Assembly: GCA_903926565.1 (NCBI GenBank)
Contig: CAIYJU010000204.1
Coordinates: forward strand, 1 to 37,004
Reading direction: 5' to 3'
DNA length: 37,004 nt
DNA from: an uncultured Bacteroidales bacterium
GTDB taxonomy: Bacteria; Bacteroidota; Bacteroidia; Bacteroidales; FEN-979
A program made the position numbers and the translations under genes. Under the pieces are notes generated by a model. It had not been told where the DNA came from and made no database searches. It saw nothing but the letters and a program-made list of their open reading frames with translations. Position 1 is the stretch's first letter; the number at the start of each line of letters is the position of its first letter. Below are positions 7,839 through 14,483 of the stretch, piece by piece.

Positions 7839-7908
7839 TTGCAACTTTGTGCATTAAGGGGAGCAGGACAGACAAGGGTTTCAGGAGGTAACGACTGAGA
7901 CCCTTTTT
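7839..7908 (+). ncRNA. Candidate short RNA or leader with terminator (module 1)
   Basis: Begins TTGCAACTTTGTGCATT, then a purine-rich part (GGGGAGC), then a strong hairpin AAGGGTTTCAG ... CTGAGACCCTT (7874-7884 and 7895-7905) followed by TTT. A second module of the same layout and length is at 10996-11064. The ACTTTG part may be a promoter -7 element, giving a transcript of roughly 55 nt, or the module may be an attenuator of the NUDIX fragment that starts at 7993. No known RNA family was recognised. Confidence 0.35.
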
Positions 7909-7992
7909 ATGCAAACAATTTGCAAAACAGCTAAGGACTAAAATTACCAAAATAAAAAGTTCACTTGAGGTTGTTGAAAATTTAGAAAAGAA

Positions 7993-8205
7993 ATGAAGAA
8001 AATCGAAGTTGTAGCAGCAATTATATATTTTAGAAATGAGGTATTATGTGTTCAAAGGCCAGAAAACAAGTACAGTTATATTTCTAAGAAATTTGAATTC
8101 CCGGGGGGTAAGATAGAGGCCGGAGAATCAAAACAAGAAGCGTTAAAGCGTGAAATAATGGAGGAAGTCATCCGAATACTGCGCTGCACTATTAAAAAAT
8201 TTTGA
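7993..8205 (+). pseudogene. NUDIX hydrolase (MutT-like), C-terminus lost
   Basis: The 70-residue product begins MKKIEVVAAIIYFRNEVLCV, the first strand of MutT-like NUDIX hydrolases, and carries most of the Nudix box: GGKIEAGESKQEALKREIMEEV, in shortened form Gx5Ex7REUxEE with G106-type Gly at the first position and the metal-binding REIMEE. MutT-like enzymes cleave nucleoside diphosphate-linked compounds such as 8-oxo-dGTP. Family members are about 130 residues; here similarity ends right after the box and the last residues (IRILRCTIKKF) look foreign, so the enzyme is truncated and probably dead. The next gene converges on it with 19 bp between. A fragment of the same 5' end is repeated at 15498-15561. 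Confidence 0.8.
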
Positions 8206-8224
8206 AAATAAATTGTCAAATCAA

Positions 8225-9133
8225 TCAATATTCTCTAACGCATCGAGCGGAGAAGCCGTACGACTTGCCGATGGTGTAAACGTAGCTGACGCTACTGTAG
8301 AAGTACAGGTACCAGCCGCTGGTGGCATCGAGCTGCGTACTACTCCAGTAGTAGCTGGTGGCGCCGCGATTGAACAGCGAACCATCGCTGTTGTTCAGGT
8401 ACCCGGCAGCATGGAGTTTTAAACCGGAGCCCCATGGGCCATTCCAGTTGGTCCAACCGCCGGAATTGTCAACATTATACCACTCCGTATAGGTTGGAAC
8501 ACGCCAGGTAGTGCCTAACTCGATGTTGCATGGGTCGTTGGCGGCTATCCAGTCTGAAGTTTCACTTATACTGCTTATCCAGGTCGTACCGGGCGTTCGG
8601 GTTGTCCCGTCATGTTTATACCCCTGCTTGCGGTTAAACTGCCAGTACCAGCCTGCAGAAGCCTCGGTTGCGTCGCTCACGGCACTGGCCTGATGGTCGG
8701 AGCCAAGGTTACTTGTAATCCAGCATTTGGCAACTTCACCCGGAATTCCGTTCGTTGTCCCATATGCAACTGTTTTATTAACAGGAGCAACAACACCGGC
8801 GATATGATTGATCGTGAATGTAAAATTACACGGAAAAGATTGTCCCAGGATTCCTGCACCATATGGAACTTCCTTCCATTGAGATGATGTTGAAACATAA
8901 ACATATAACTTGCTATCAGTTGTGCAGAAAGCAATTAACCCATTGGATGGATTTTGAATCGCCAATATTTGTGCCTGTGTCATCCTGGGCAGTAAAGCAC
9001 CTTTTGAGGTTGATTTCACATCCAGCATTGCCGATCCATCAGGTGCACTATTGTCGGCGTTGATACCCACCTGGGCAAACAATGTGCTGCTAAAAAACAG
9101 AAGCATTGCTATGAAAAAAGTTAAAATTCTCAT
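8225..9133 (-). CDS. Secreted FISUMP-domain protein
   Basis: A 302-residue exported protein with signal peptide [20 protein letters not shown]. Residues about 22-95 ([20 protein letters not shown] then KGALLPRMT) are an N-terminal module frequent in Bacteroidota surface proteins. Residues about 150-302 are a FISUMP-type, C-type-lectin-like domain: [33 protein letters not shown] and the end [10 protein letters not shown]. Such domains bind ligands on the cell surface; the ligand here is unknown. The 3' 45 codons are markedly rich in codons ending in C and lack Asn, unlike the AT-richer front of the gene, which resembles the variable region of diversity-generating retroelement targets. No reverse transcriptase is seen in this window. 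A TATCTTTG box lies 84 bp upstream of the ATG. Confidence 0.85.
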   Translation of the reverse strand: MRILTFFIAMLLFFSSTLFAQVGINADNSAPDGSAMLDVKSTSKGALLPRMTQAQILAIQNPSNGLIAFCTTDSKLYVYVSTSSQWKEVPYGAGILGQSFPCNFTFTINHIAGVVAPVNKTVAYGTTNGIPGEVAKCWITSNLGSDHQASAVSDATEASAGWYWQFNRKQGYKHDGTTRTPGTTWISSISETSDWIAANDPCNIELGTTWRVPTYTEWYNVDNSGGWTNWNGPWGSGLKLHAAGYLNNSDGSLFNRGATSYYWSSTQLDATSGWYLYFYSSVSYVYTIGKSYGFSARCVREY

Positions 9134-9216
9134 GATGGTCAGATTTTAAGGTTATCAAACCACGTTCCGACTCAGCAATTAGTTTTATCAACCAAGACAA
9201 GGAAAATGATTCCTGT

Positions 9217-9250
9217 CAAAGATATAGCATATTTTACTATTTAGAACAAA
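9217..9250 (-). promoter_or_regulatory. Promoter of the FISUMP gene
   Basis: Minus-strand TATCTTTG at 9224-9217 fits the Bacteroidota -7 consensus TAnnTTTG. A TTTG at 9250-9247 lies 22 bp further upstream, slightly more than the usual 19. The leader to the ATG at 9133 would be about 75 nt. Confidence 0.5.
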
Positions 9251-9708
9251 TACAAATTAGAAGAGGGTGACGAAGTCTGGTAGTCCCGTTGAAACACCAT
9301 TCTTGGACAGGTTCAGACCGAAACCATTTCCAGGATTAATGCGCTTTCTGAAGATTAATCCCATATTTCAACAGGTATTTATTATTTTGAAGTCATGGTT
9401 TCACCCGAAACAGGAACTGTAATAATTTCATCTGCTCGTCTTGTTAGATCGGCCGGGGGATGGTCAATTTGACCGGCGTGTCAATTGAACCATAACAGTG
9501 ATACATTTCGCCCACGATTTACGCCTGCCGGGTTTGGGATGTGTGGCTTTCAATGTTGAATCATCGTGATTGTGAAAAATCCGCTGTTGGGTACCGGTGA
9601 AAGGGTGAAAGCCTGACCCGTCATAGCCAGCCTTCGCCGGAGCAATCTGACCCCCTCTCCTTGTTGATTGACAAGAGGATATGGTGGTTGCAAAATGCTC
9701 CTGGATTG
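9247..9708. other. Gene-free stretch with element remnants
   Basis: No gene is supported. At 9460-9493 the sequence GATGGTCAATTTGACCGGCG followed by TGTCAATTGAACC resembles the internal repeats of IS21-type ends, and at 9606-9688 lies part of a 127-bp element. The rest holds nothing recognised. Confidence 0.5.
9606..9688 (+). repeat. Partial 127-bp element (copy D)
   Basis: From GCCAGCCTTCG to ATATGGTGGT it is almost identical to copy B (one change, GCTGG to GCCGG, over about 60 bp). The left end is diverged and the right end is missing: after GGTGGT at 9688 the sequence departs. It ends 21 bp before the stop of the Fic-4 gene, the same side on which copy B meets Fic-2. Confidence 0.65.
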
Positions 9709-10845
9709 CTATCGCTCAAACAGATTTAAATACTTTTCAAAAATAAAGATGCGATTTCTCTTGAATCCTGTTTTTTCGCTGAGGATTCCGAGTTTCTCAA
9801 AGTCCTGAATTAACCGGTTTGCCGTTGAAATATTCACAGCAAGAATTTTCGCCACTTCGGCGGCATCTACGACAGGCTTGGTGTACAGATACCGGATCAG
9901 TTGCAATGCAAGCGGAACCTTTTTACCCAGCGTAGTAATTCGTTTCTCTTCCACTTCACTGCGTAGTTTCATGATTTCATGAAAGGTATGAATTGAATTT
10001 TCGGCGGTTTCCATGACTCCTACGAGGAAGAATGCTAACCATTGCACGAGGTTATTCTGAGTTCTCACAGCGGTCAGGTTATCGTAATAATGTGAGCGAT
10101 TCCGTTCAAAAAAATCGGAAAGATATAATGCAGGTTTGCCTAATATTTTGTTGCTCACAAGATAAAGTGTTATTAGTAACCGCCCTAATCTCCCATTGCC
10201 ATCAAGGAATGGGTGAATGGTTTCAAATTGATAATGTGCTATGCCAATGCGGATAAGCGGTGGCACCTGCAAATCCTCATTGTTCAATAGTTTTTCAAGA
10301 TCGCTCATCAATTCGGGTACTTCACTTTGATGGGGCGGAATATATGCTGCATCTTTCATCGTAGCGCCACCAATCCAGTTTTGCGAAGTACGGAACTCAC
10401 CGGGTATTTTGTATGTGCCCCTGACCCCCTGTAATAATTTTTCATGCGTTTGTTTCAGCAGGCGTGTACTTATTGGAAGTTCCTCCAACTGTGCAATTGC
10501 AAAATTCATGGCTTTAATGTAGTTCTGAACTTCCTGCCAGTCGTCGCGTTTTTCGGGGCTGATGTATTCAGCATTCTGAATGGCTTCTTCCATACTGGTT
10601 TGAGTCCCCTCAATCCTGCTGCTCCGGGTGGCTTCCTTTGTGATATGCATCCGGATAAAAAAATCCACATCGGGAACCATCATCGAAAAGGCATTCAACT
10701 CACCAAGTTTCCTGGTAGCATCATTCAGCAGTCGGTTTACCTTTGCATCGCTTACCAGCCATTCGTGATTTACAGGTTCAGGCGAGAAACTTGAATAGCC
10801 ATATTGCTTATTGTATCTTCCTGCTTTAAAACGGGATATCTCCAT
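9709..10845 (-). CDS. Fic-domain protein with C-terminal winged helix (Fic-4)
   Basis: A 378-residue Fic protein counted from the ATG at 10845. The catalytic motif HPFLDGNGRLGR (residues 211-222) is complete and predicts AMP transfer to a protein hydroxyl. An N-terminal Fic/DOC extension contains the self-inhibitory motif S75-SRI-E79-G80. A flap region (AAYIPPHQSEV) stands before the core, and the last 70 residues (VDAAEVAKILAVNISTANRL, then IQDFEKLGIL) form a winged helix. A start at the TTG of 10869 would fall inside the TATATTTG promoter box (10874-10867), so the ATG eight codons later is preferred. The gene is single, follows copy D of the 127-bp element, and has three CTGCAATTA sites upstream. 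It is the most conventional of the four Fic proteins here. Confidence 0.92.
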   Translation of the reverse strand: MEISRFKAGRYNKQYGYSSFSPEPVNHEWLVSDAKVNRLLNDATRKLGELNAFSMMVPDVDFFIRMHITKEATRSSRIEGTQTSMEEAIQNAEYISPEKRDDWQEVQNYIKAMNFAIAQLEELPISTRLLKQTHEKLLQGVRGTYKIPGEFRTSQNWIGGATMKDAAYIPPHQSEVPELMSDLEKLLNNEDLQVPPLIRIGIAHYQFETIHPFLDGNGRLGRLLITLYLVSNKILGKPALYLSDFFERNRSHYYDNLTAVRTQNNLVQWLAFFLVGVMETAENSIHTFHEIMKLRSEVEEKRITTLGKKVPLALQLIRYLYTKPVVDAAEVAKILAVNISTANRLIQDFEKLGILSEKTGFKRNRIFIFEKYLNLFER

Positions 10846-10866
10846 GGTTGACAATTTGGCCTTCTG

Positions 10867-10931
10867 CAAATATAAGAATTTATAATTGCAGTTAAATCAT
10901 TATCTGCAATTATGAGGTTTTTTAATTGCAG
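10867..10931 (-). promoter_or_regulatory. Promoter with three CTGCAATTA sites, Fic-4
   Basis: The 9-mer occurs as TAATTGCAG at 10883-10891, CTGCAATTA at 10904-10912 and TAATTGCAG at 10923-10931, about two helical turns apart. The first two make a perfect inverted repeat. A weaker CTGCAAATA overlaps the -7 box, minus-strand TATATTTG at 10874-10867. This arrangement fits cooperative repression, probably by the Fic protein's own winged helix (inference). Confidence 0.65.
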
Positions 10932-10995
10932 ATGATTCTTAAATTATCATATGCTGTTTTGAATTCTTCCGACACCCGGATAGGAAGTCTCCCAG

Positions 10996-11064
10996 TTGCA
11001 ACTTTGAGCATTTGGAGGAGCCAGATAAAGAGCCACTTACGATGAATATTGCGAGTGGCTTTTT
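10996..11064 (+). ncRNA. Candidate short RNA or leader with terminator (module 2)
   Basis: TTGCAACTTTGAGCATT at the start matches module 1 in 16 of 17 positions, followed by a purine-rich part (GGAGGAGCC) and a hairpin AGCCACT ... AGTGGCT (11031-11037, 11054-11060) with TTTT after it. Length is 69 bp against 70 in module 1, but the stem sequence is entirely different, so the structure rather than the sequence is kept. Both modules lie upstream of a Fic gene and point away from it. Confidence 0.35.
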
Positions 11065-11181
11065 CCCGTTTAGAGGATTTTATCAATGGTTGACTCTATG
11101 TTTTCCCAATAAATGTTTTGCAGATAGATCGATATAAGGAATTTAGTCAGGCAACCGAAAAACATAAAAATGTAGTATTTT

Positions 11182-11308
11182 TGGACAGGCCGATGGAGTT
11201 GACCTTCCCTGGCCGATTCTCATAGACCCCTCTTATACATTGATTGTTAAAAGGTTAAGGTGGTCAATCAAAACCGGCGGAAAGTGGTCAGATTGGCCGG
11301 CTTTTCCA
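11182..11308 (+). mobile_element. 127-bp MITE-like element (copy E)
   Basis: Spans TGGACAGGCCG to CGGCTTTTCCA, 127 bp, with ends matching as an imperfect inverted repeat. It carries GTTGACC and two right-hand repeats, GGTGGTCAATC and GTGGTCAGA. Copy F at 13052-13178 is nearly identical over its whole length, while B and C differ in the middle, so E and F form a second subtype. Confidence 0.65.
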
Positions 11309-11632
11309 GATGACTGGCAAATGACGATCAAACTGGAATCAATCATCCTGGATAAGGGTAGAAATTACAGGAAACCGGTTTGTATGGACGGTGAAAATGC
11401 AGCTCCCCCCGAGGACGTTGGCGGCGTAGGAGGATTTGAGGAATTCAGGGAGATCACTGCTGATCCATTGCATCCGCGGTTTAAGGAATATAAAACCTGG
11501 GCTGGCCGTTTTTACGACCCCCGGAAATTTGATCTGAAAAAAGCGAATCAGAGGCTGGGTGTCCGCAACCGGTATATTTTCGAGTACAATCTCGGGATTG
11601 AGTTGCCTCATTACATTCCAAGGCTTGTTTAA
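11306..11632 (+). pseudogene. pRiA4b ORF-3-like protein, fragment
   Basis: The frame encodes DDWQMTIKLESI, then CMDGENAAPPEDVGGVGGFE and GRFYDPRKFDLKKANQRL, the recognisable C-terminal half of the plasmid pRiA4b ORF-3 family (also found as passenger in IS1096-type elements); the family's function is unknown. The N-terminal half is missing: the right end of element copy E stops at 11308, at the second codon of the remaining family sequence. Family members are about 180-200 residues. The final residues (IELPHYIPRLV) are not typical. It is read as a gene cut by the element. Confidence 0.7.
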
Positions 11633-11810
11633 TGCATCTTTTTTAGCGGATTCCGTTCACGAAATTGCCTGGCACTGGGAAACAAATCTAAGCTTTGGGT
11701 CTATTTTTAATCCTGGTTCTTTTCGCCGCAATATGGACAAACAATCCACATCTTTTCCAGCAGACTGAAACATTTCCGGCAAAGGATCACCTTTTCTATA
11801 ACGGACTTTA
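11633..11810 (-). other. Short stretch with possible zinc-ribbon remnant
   Basis: On the minus strand 11785-11707 encodes LCRKCFSLLEKMWIVCPYCG and EKNQD before a stop. The CxxC pair and CPYCG resemble a double zinc ribbon at a protein's C-terminus, but there is no credible start codon and a stop lies 15 codons upstream. It may be the last part of a lost gene or chance. Confidence 0.2.
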
Positions 11811-12089
11811 ATGATAAATATTAATACATTTACAGTTTATTTCTACGCTGGAGACATATTATCCATAAAAACGGACATCCTTGTGGTATCAGCTTTCAAG
11901 CATGGGTTCTATCCTGTGCCCAAAACTTTGTTGGGGGACCTTTATGACAAGTTGAACTTGAGAATCCGGTTGAATGAACTTGAACATGTTTCGGAAAACC
12001 TGAACATGTTATCTATTTCTATTAAGATCGGCACAGGATGTTATAAACTACATCGGCCAGACCGTCAACACCGATTAAAGTTACCTTAA
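11811..12089 (+). pseudogene. Macro-domain-like N-terminal fragment
   Basis: The 92-residue frame begins with a pattern like the first strands of macro domains: FTVYFYAGDILSIKTDILVV, then SAF in place of the usual NAAN. Macro domains bind ADP-ribose and some remove it from proteins. A macro fold needs about 130-190 residues; here the sequence ends soon and the tail (YKLHRPDRQHRLKLP) looks frameshifted. A different frame at 12098-12189 reads DHSTLTVNKVIPFFPRTAVP and LLNQNYGWPE before a stop and could be the remaining tail of the same gene. The assignment rests on a weak pattern. Confidence 0.35.
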
Positions 12090-12199
12090 TGAGTGATCAC
12101 TCTACCTTGACCGTCAATAAAGTAATCCCATTCTTTCCAAGGACTGCAGTTCCTTTATTAAACCAGAACTATGGTTGGCCTGAGTAGCTGGTGCATTAA

Positions 12200-12982
12200 T
12201 TATTGACTCTTAACGTACGTTTCCAAAGCCTTTGCAATCCGATCCTGGGCTTTTTCCGACACATTGATCCCTTTGACCCTGGCAATTTCGGCGGAATCAA
12301 ACGCTTTCTTATCATAGACGTTGTTATGTGGTTCACCGGAACCAGTTGATATTGTTAAGGAGTTGAAAGTATTATCAACATTGATTAAAAAATCAAATTT
12401 CTCTCCTTTGTTAGTCATAAACGACACCTGCACTTCAGTATAGGCATGGTTACCAGGGGAAATAACATGGGTTGTATAGCCCATTATGGATAATAGACAT
12501 GCAAAGGCCATTTCTCTCTCACTGCACCAGCCATATGAACAAAACGGTTCCAGGCCTGGGCAGGTGAACCGATCTGCAGGGGCAACCATATCCTTGAGGA
12601 AATTATAAGGTTTTCGCTCAATACTGGTATAGCTAATGTTTTTCTTCCCATCAACCAGGATCGCATGCCGTGGGTTTGGGGTGCGGTAGTGCCAGAAGTA
12701 TGGCATATTCAGGACGTCTCCCCTGGATCCATCCTCACAAGTCTTGACTGTGAACAATTCATGCATGATCTGGATGGTATAAAAGCGGCGAAGGCTAGGT
12801 AAATCCCTTGCATCCAGGTCATATTGGACACAGAGGTCCGCAATTGTCCTATCATCGGTTTTATTAAAATATTGCAGCATGTAATGATTGCAAAGTTTCT
12901 GGAAATAGCTGGCGATGGGCTGATCCTGGGCGTGGCAAGTTAGGGCGTGGATGGTCAGGGCGATGAAAAGGACTTTCTTCAT
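12200..12982 (-). CDS. Secreted transglutaminase-like protein (putative)
   Basis: A 260-residue protein with signal peptide MKKVLFIALTIHALTCHAQ. The middle carries a possible Cys-His-Asp triad in the transglutaminase-like order: C153 in YGWCSEREMAFACLLSIMGY, H179 in GNHAYTEV and D203 in NVDNTF. In that superfamily the Cys sits at the start of a helix leading into 'LL...MGY', as here. Members cut or crosslink peptides; the substrate here cannot be told. Five additional Cys residues suggest disulfides in the periplasm or outside. The gene stands alone, with element copy F upstream. A less specific secreted protein is the alternative, since overall similarity outside the triad was not recognised. 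The ATG at 12982 fits the signal peptide. Confidence 0.5.
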   Translation of the reverse strand: MKKVLFIALTIHALTCHAQDQPIASYFQKLCNHYMLQYFNKTDDRTIADLCVQYDLDARDLPSLRRFYTIQIMHELFTVKTCEDGSRGDVLNMPYFWHYRTPNPRHAILVDGKKNISYTSIERKPYNFLKDMVAPADRFTCPGLEPFCSYGWCSEREMAFACLLSIMGYTTHVISPGNHAYTEVQVSFMTNKGEKFDFLINVDNTFNSLTISTGSGEPHNNVYDKKAFDSAEIARVKGINVSEKAQDRIAKALETYVKSQ

Positions 12983-13051
12983 TACGACAGGTGTTTTATA
13001 ACAAACGCAGGAGATTTGGTGTATATTGCAACTTTGCCACTATTGGCTGAA

Positions 13052-13178
13052 TGGACAGGCCGGTCGAGTTGACCATCCCTGGCCGATTCTCCTAGGCCCC
13101 TCTTATACATTGATTGTTAAAAGGTTAAGGTGGTCAACAAAGATCGGCGCAATGTGATCAGGATGACCGGCCTTTCCA
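13052..13178 (+). mobile_element. 127-bp MITE-like element (copy F)
   Basis: TGGACAGGCCGG to CCGGCCTTTCCA, 127 bp, with better inverted ends than copy E. It matches E almost throughout, including CCCCTCTTATACATTGATTG in the middle. It interrupts or abuts a third TTGCAACTTTG (13026-13036), the start of modules 1 and 2, whose hairpin is missing here. Confidence 0.65.
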
Positions 13179-13182
13179 CCCA

Positions 13183-13303
13183 TGTATGGTCCTCATGTGA
13201 TGGGTAATTTGAAATCCGTTTACAATAACTCGTCTATTGAATAGAATTTTCAATTTTCTTTCAAATATACATCTGAATGTAAAGAATTTTCAATTTTCTT
13301 TAC
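13183..13303 (-). repeat. Copy of the Fic-3 promoter and first codons
   Basis: This 121-bp stretch repeats 7669-7790 with about a dozen changes and one deleted base. It keeps the start codon and the next three codons of Fic-3, the TATATTTG-equivalent box and both TTCAATTTTCTTT operators. The coding body is absent: copy F of the 127-bp element ends 4 bp away. A fic gene probably once stood here. Confidence 0.8.
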
Positions 13304-13316
13304 ATATAGTCACTTT

Positions 13317-13424
13317 GACCAGCCTTCACCGGAACAGCGTGACCATCTCAACTTATTATTATCCAATACTTCGGGCTGGTCCATTTATTTCGGCGAGAAC
13401 TGGTCAATGCAATCGTTTTTTCCA
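13317..13424 (-). mobile_element. 127-bp element, left end missing (copy G)
   Basis: Matches copy C from GACCA to the end TTTTTTCCA, 108 bp in both, including TATCCAATAC and TTTATTTCGGC. The outer 19 bp of the left end have been replaced where the duplicated Fic-3 promoter joins. It ends 2 bp from the antitoxin stop codon. Confidence 0.6.
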
Positions 13425-13426
13425 GC

Positions 13427-13753
13427 TTAAGCGAGTTTTACTTCCTGATTGAGCAATTCAACATTAAAGTTAACCTTAGCGTTCAATGCTTTAAACACTT
13501 TCATTATTGTTTCAAACCGAGCATCGGTAAGGCTATTTTCTAACTTAGAGATTTGAGCTTTCTTAACACCAACCAACTGCCCCAGCTCTTCCTGAGTGAG
13601 ATGGCGTTCCTTGCGGGCTTTTTTGATTGCTTCACCAAGCAAGTCAATGCGTAATTCGCTTTCAAATGCCTCACGTTTTGGCGTTCCCGGTTTACCGATA
13701 TGCTTGTCGACCATTTCATCTAAACTGTATATTTTCATGGCTTCCTTTTTCAT
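13427..13753 (-). CDS. higA: HigA-type antitoxin, XRE family
   Basis: A 108-residue protein with an N-terminal stretch of 35 residues and a Cro/C1-type helix-turn-helix at about 37-92 (KARKERHLTQEELGQLVGVK, then KAQISKLENS and ETIMKVFKALN). In HigBA-like modules this protein neutralises the toxin and represses the operon. It follows the toxin gene after 5 bp, the toxin-first order typical of higBA. The final residues (NVELLNQEVKLA) are encoded up to 2 bp from element copy G. An internal ATG at 13738 is an alternative start. The system is complete by its motifs; host targets are unknown. Confidence 0.85.
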   Translation of the reverse strand: MKKEAMKIYSLDEMVDKHIGKPGTPKREAFESELRIDLLGEAIKKARKERHLTQEELGQLVGVKKAQISKLENSLTDARFETIMKVFKALNAKVNFNVELLNQEVKLA

Positions 13754-13758
13754 AATAA

Positions 13759-14097
13759 TCAGCTTTTTTGTTCAAAATATAACCTTCTCAGTCTCTCAGC
13801 TCTTTCAATGTTGGCAACAGGATTTTTGTCTGTTTTCTTAATTATTCCATGTGTCGAAATTACTAATGTTTCAGCATTTCCTGTCTTATCCCAAAAAGCA
13901 AAAAGCCGATAATGAGACTTATTGTACAAAGTTCTAAACTCCCAAATTTCATTATTCAACTTTTTGAATAGCTCTTTATCATTGGTTACCTGAGCTTTTT
14001 TAATGTTATAGTAAATCTTGTATCTCACCTTTTCTTCAAGGCTTTCTAAAAATTCAGCTGCTTCTTCTAAAAACTGAACTTGAAATTTTACAACCAT
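13759..14097 (-). CDS. higB: HigB/RelE-type toxin (Gp49-like)
   Basis: A 112-residue basic protein of the RelE/ParE superfamily, phage Gp49-like branch: KFQVQFLEEAAEFLESLEEK, then WEFRTLYNKSHYRLFAFWDK and the end HGIIKKTDKNPVANIERAER. These toxins generally cut mRNA on the ribosome. The core of one strand (EFRTLY...YRLFAFW) and the C-terminal Lys-rich helix that carry catalytic or RNA-binding residues are intact. It is the first gene of a two-gene operon with the antitoxin, with a strong promoter and a palindromic operator directly upstream. The ATG at 14097 is immediately downstream of the operator. Confidence 0.87.
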   Translation of the reverse strand: MVVKFQVQFLEEAAEFLESLEEKVRYKIYYNIKKAQVTNDKELFKKLNNEIWEFRTLYNKSHYRLFAFWDKTGNAETLVISTHGIIKKTDKNPVANIERAERLRRLYFEQKS

Positions 14098-14100
14098 AGT

Positions 14101-14145
14101 GTAAAAGTTTACGCAAAGATAATAGTTTCTTTATCGGGAAACAAA
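14101..14145 (-). promoter_or_regulatory. Promoter and operator of the toxin-antitoxin operon
   Basis: On the minus strand TTTG (14145-14142), a 20-bp spacer and TATCTTTG (14121-14114) form a near-consensus Bacteroidota promoter. The palindrome GTAAAAGTTTAC (14101-14112) lies between it and the toxin start codon and is a natural binding site for the HigA-type repressor. Confidence 0.75.
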
Positions 14146-14445
14146 TAATGTTTTAGTTGTCCAGTAAATATAGCGGTAACGGGAGATATCGGAGGGAACA
14201 CCCCTGCCGCTGGGACAGTGAATATTTACGACGGAACAAATCAAAATTTTTTCTACGATTAAGGCGTGCTTTTCCCGTCGCAGCCATTGAACTATCTGTT
14301 CAAGGCTTCTTCCGGCATGGCCGTAAAGACCATAGCTTGTTTAAGTTTGGGCTTATCTTTTTAGCTCATGCCCTCTTGAATCCTTTGTCAATCAACGATC
14401 TTGTGAATTGTTTAAAAATTTTGTCATATATTCAGCCTGTTTTAA
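14146..14445 (+). other. Gene-free stretch with a possible secreted-protein tail
   Basis: The frame 14164-14262 encodes VNIAVTGDIGGNTPAAGTVN followed by IYDGTNQNFFYD and a stop, with a stop 6 codons upstream. The Gly/Asn/Thr-rich composition resembles Bacteroidota secreted proteins, so this may be a gene tail; nothing more can be said. A second open stretch over 14263-14430 has no recognisable domain. Confidence 0.25.
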
Positions 14446-14453
14446 TATATTTG
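14424..14453 (+). promoter_or_regulatory. Promoter of the IPTL-CTERM gene
   Basis: TATATTTG at 14446-14453 matches TAnnTTTG, with TTTG about 22 bp upstream. Transcription would begin after position 14457, which excludes the ATG there and supports the ATG at 14484, preceded by an A-rich leader. Confidence 0.55.
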
Positions 14454-14483
14454 TAAATGATAAACCTTAAAAAAACCAAAACC

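Noticed and set aside
13021..13040. Third copy of the TTGCAACTTTG module as an RNA
   Set aside because: Only the head is present; the hairpin is missing because element F begins 16 bp later.
4517..13424. CRISPR array
   Set aside because: The repeated units are 127 bp, dispersed and inverted, without regular spacers; no Cas gene is present.
14157..14456. Open frame of 99 codons before the IPTL-CTERM gene
   Set aside because: No recognisable domain, no start context, and the IPTL promoter lies in its end; possibly part of a decayed gene.
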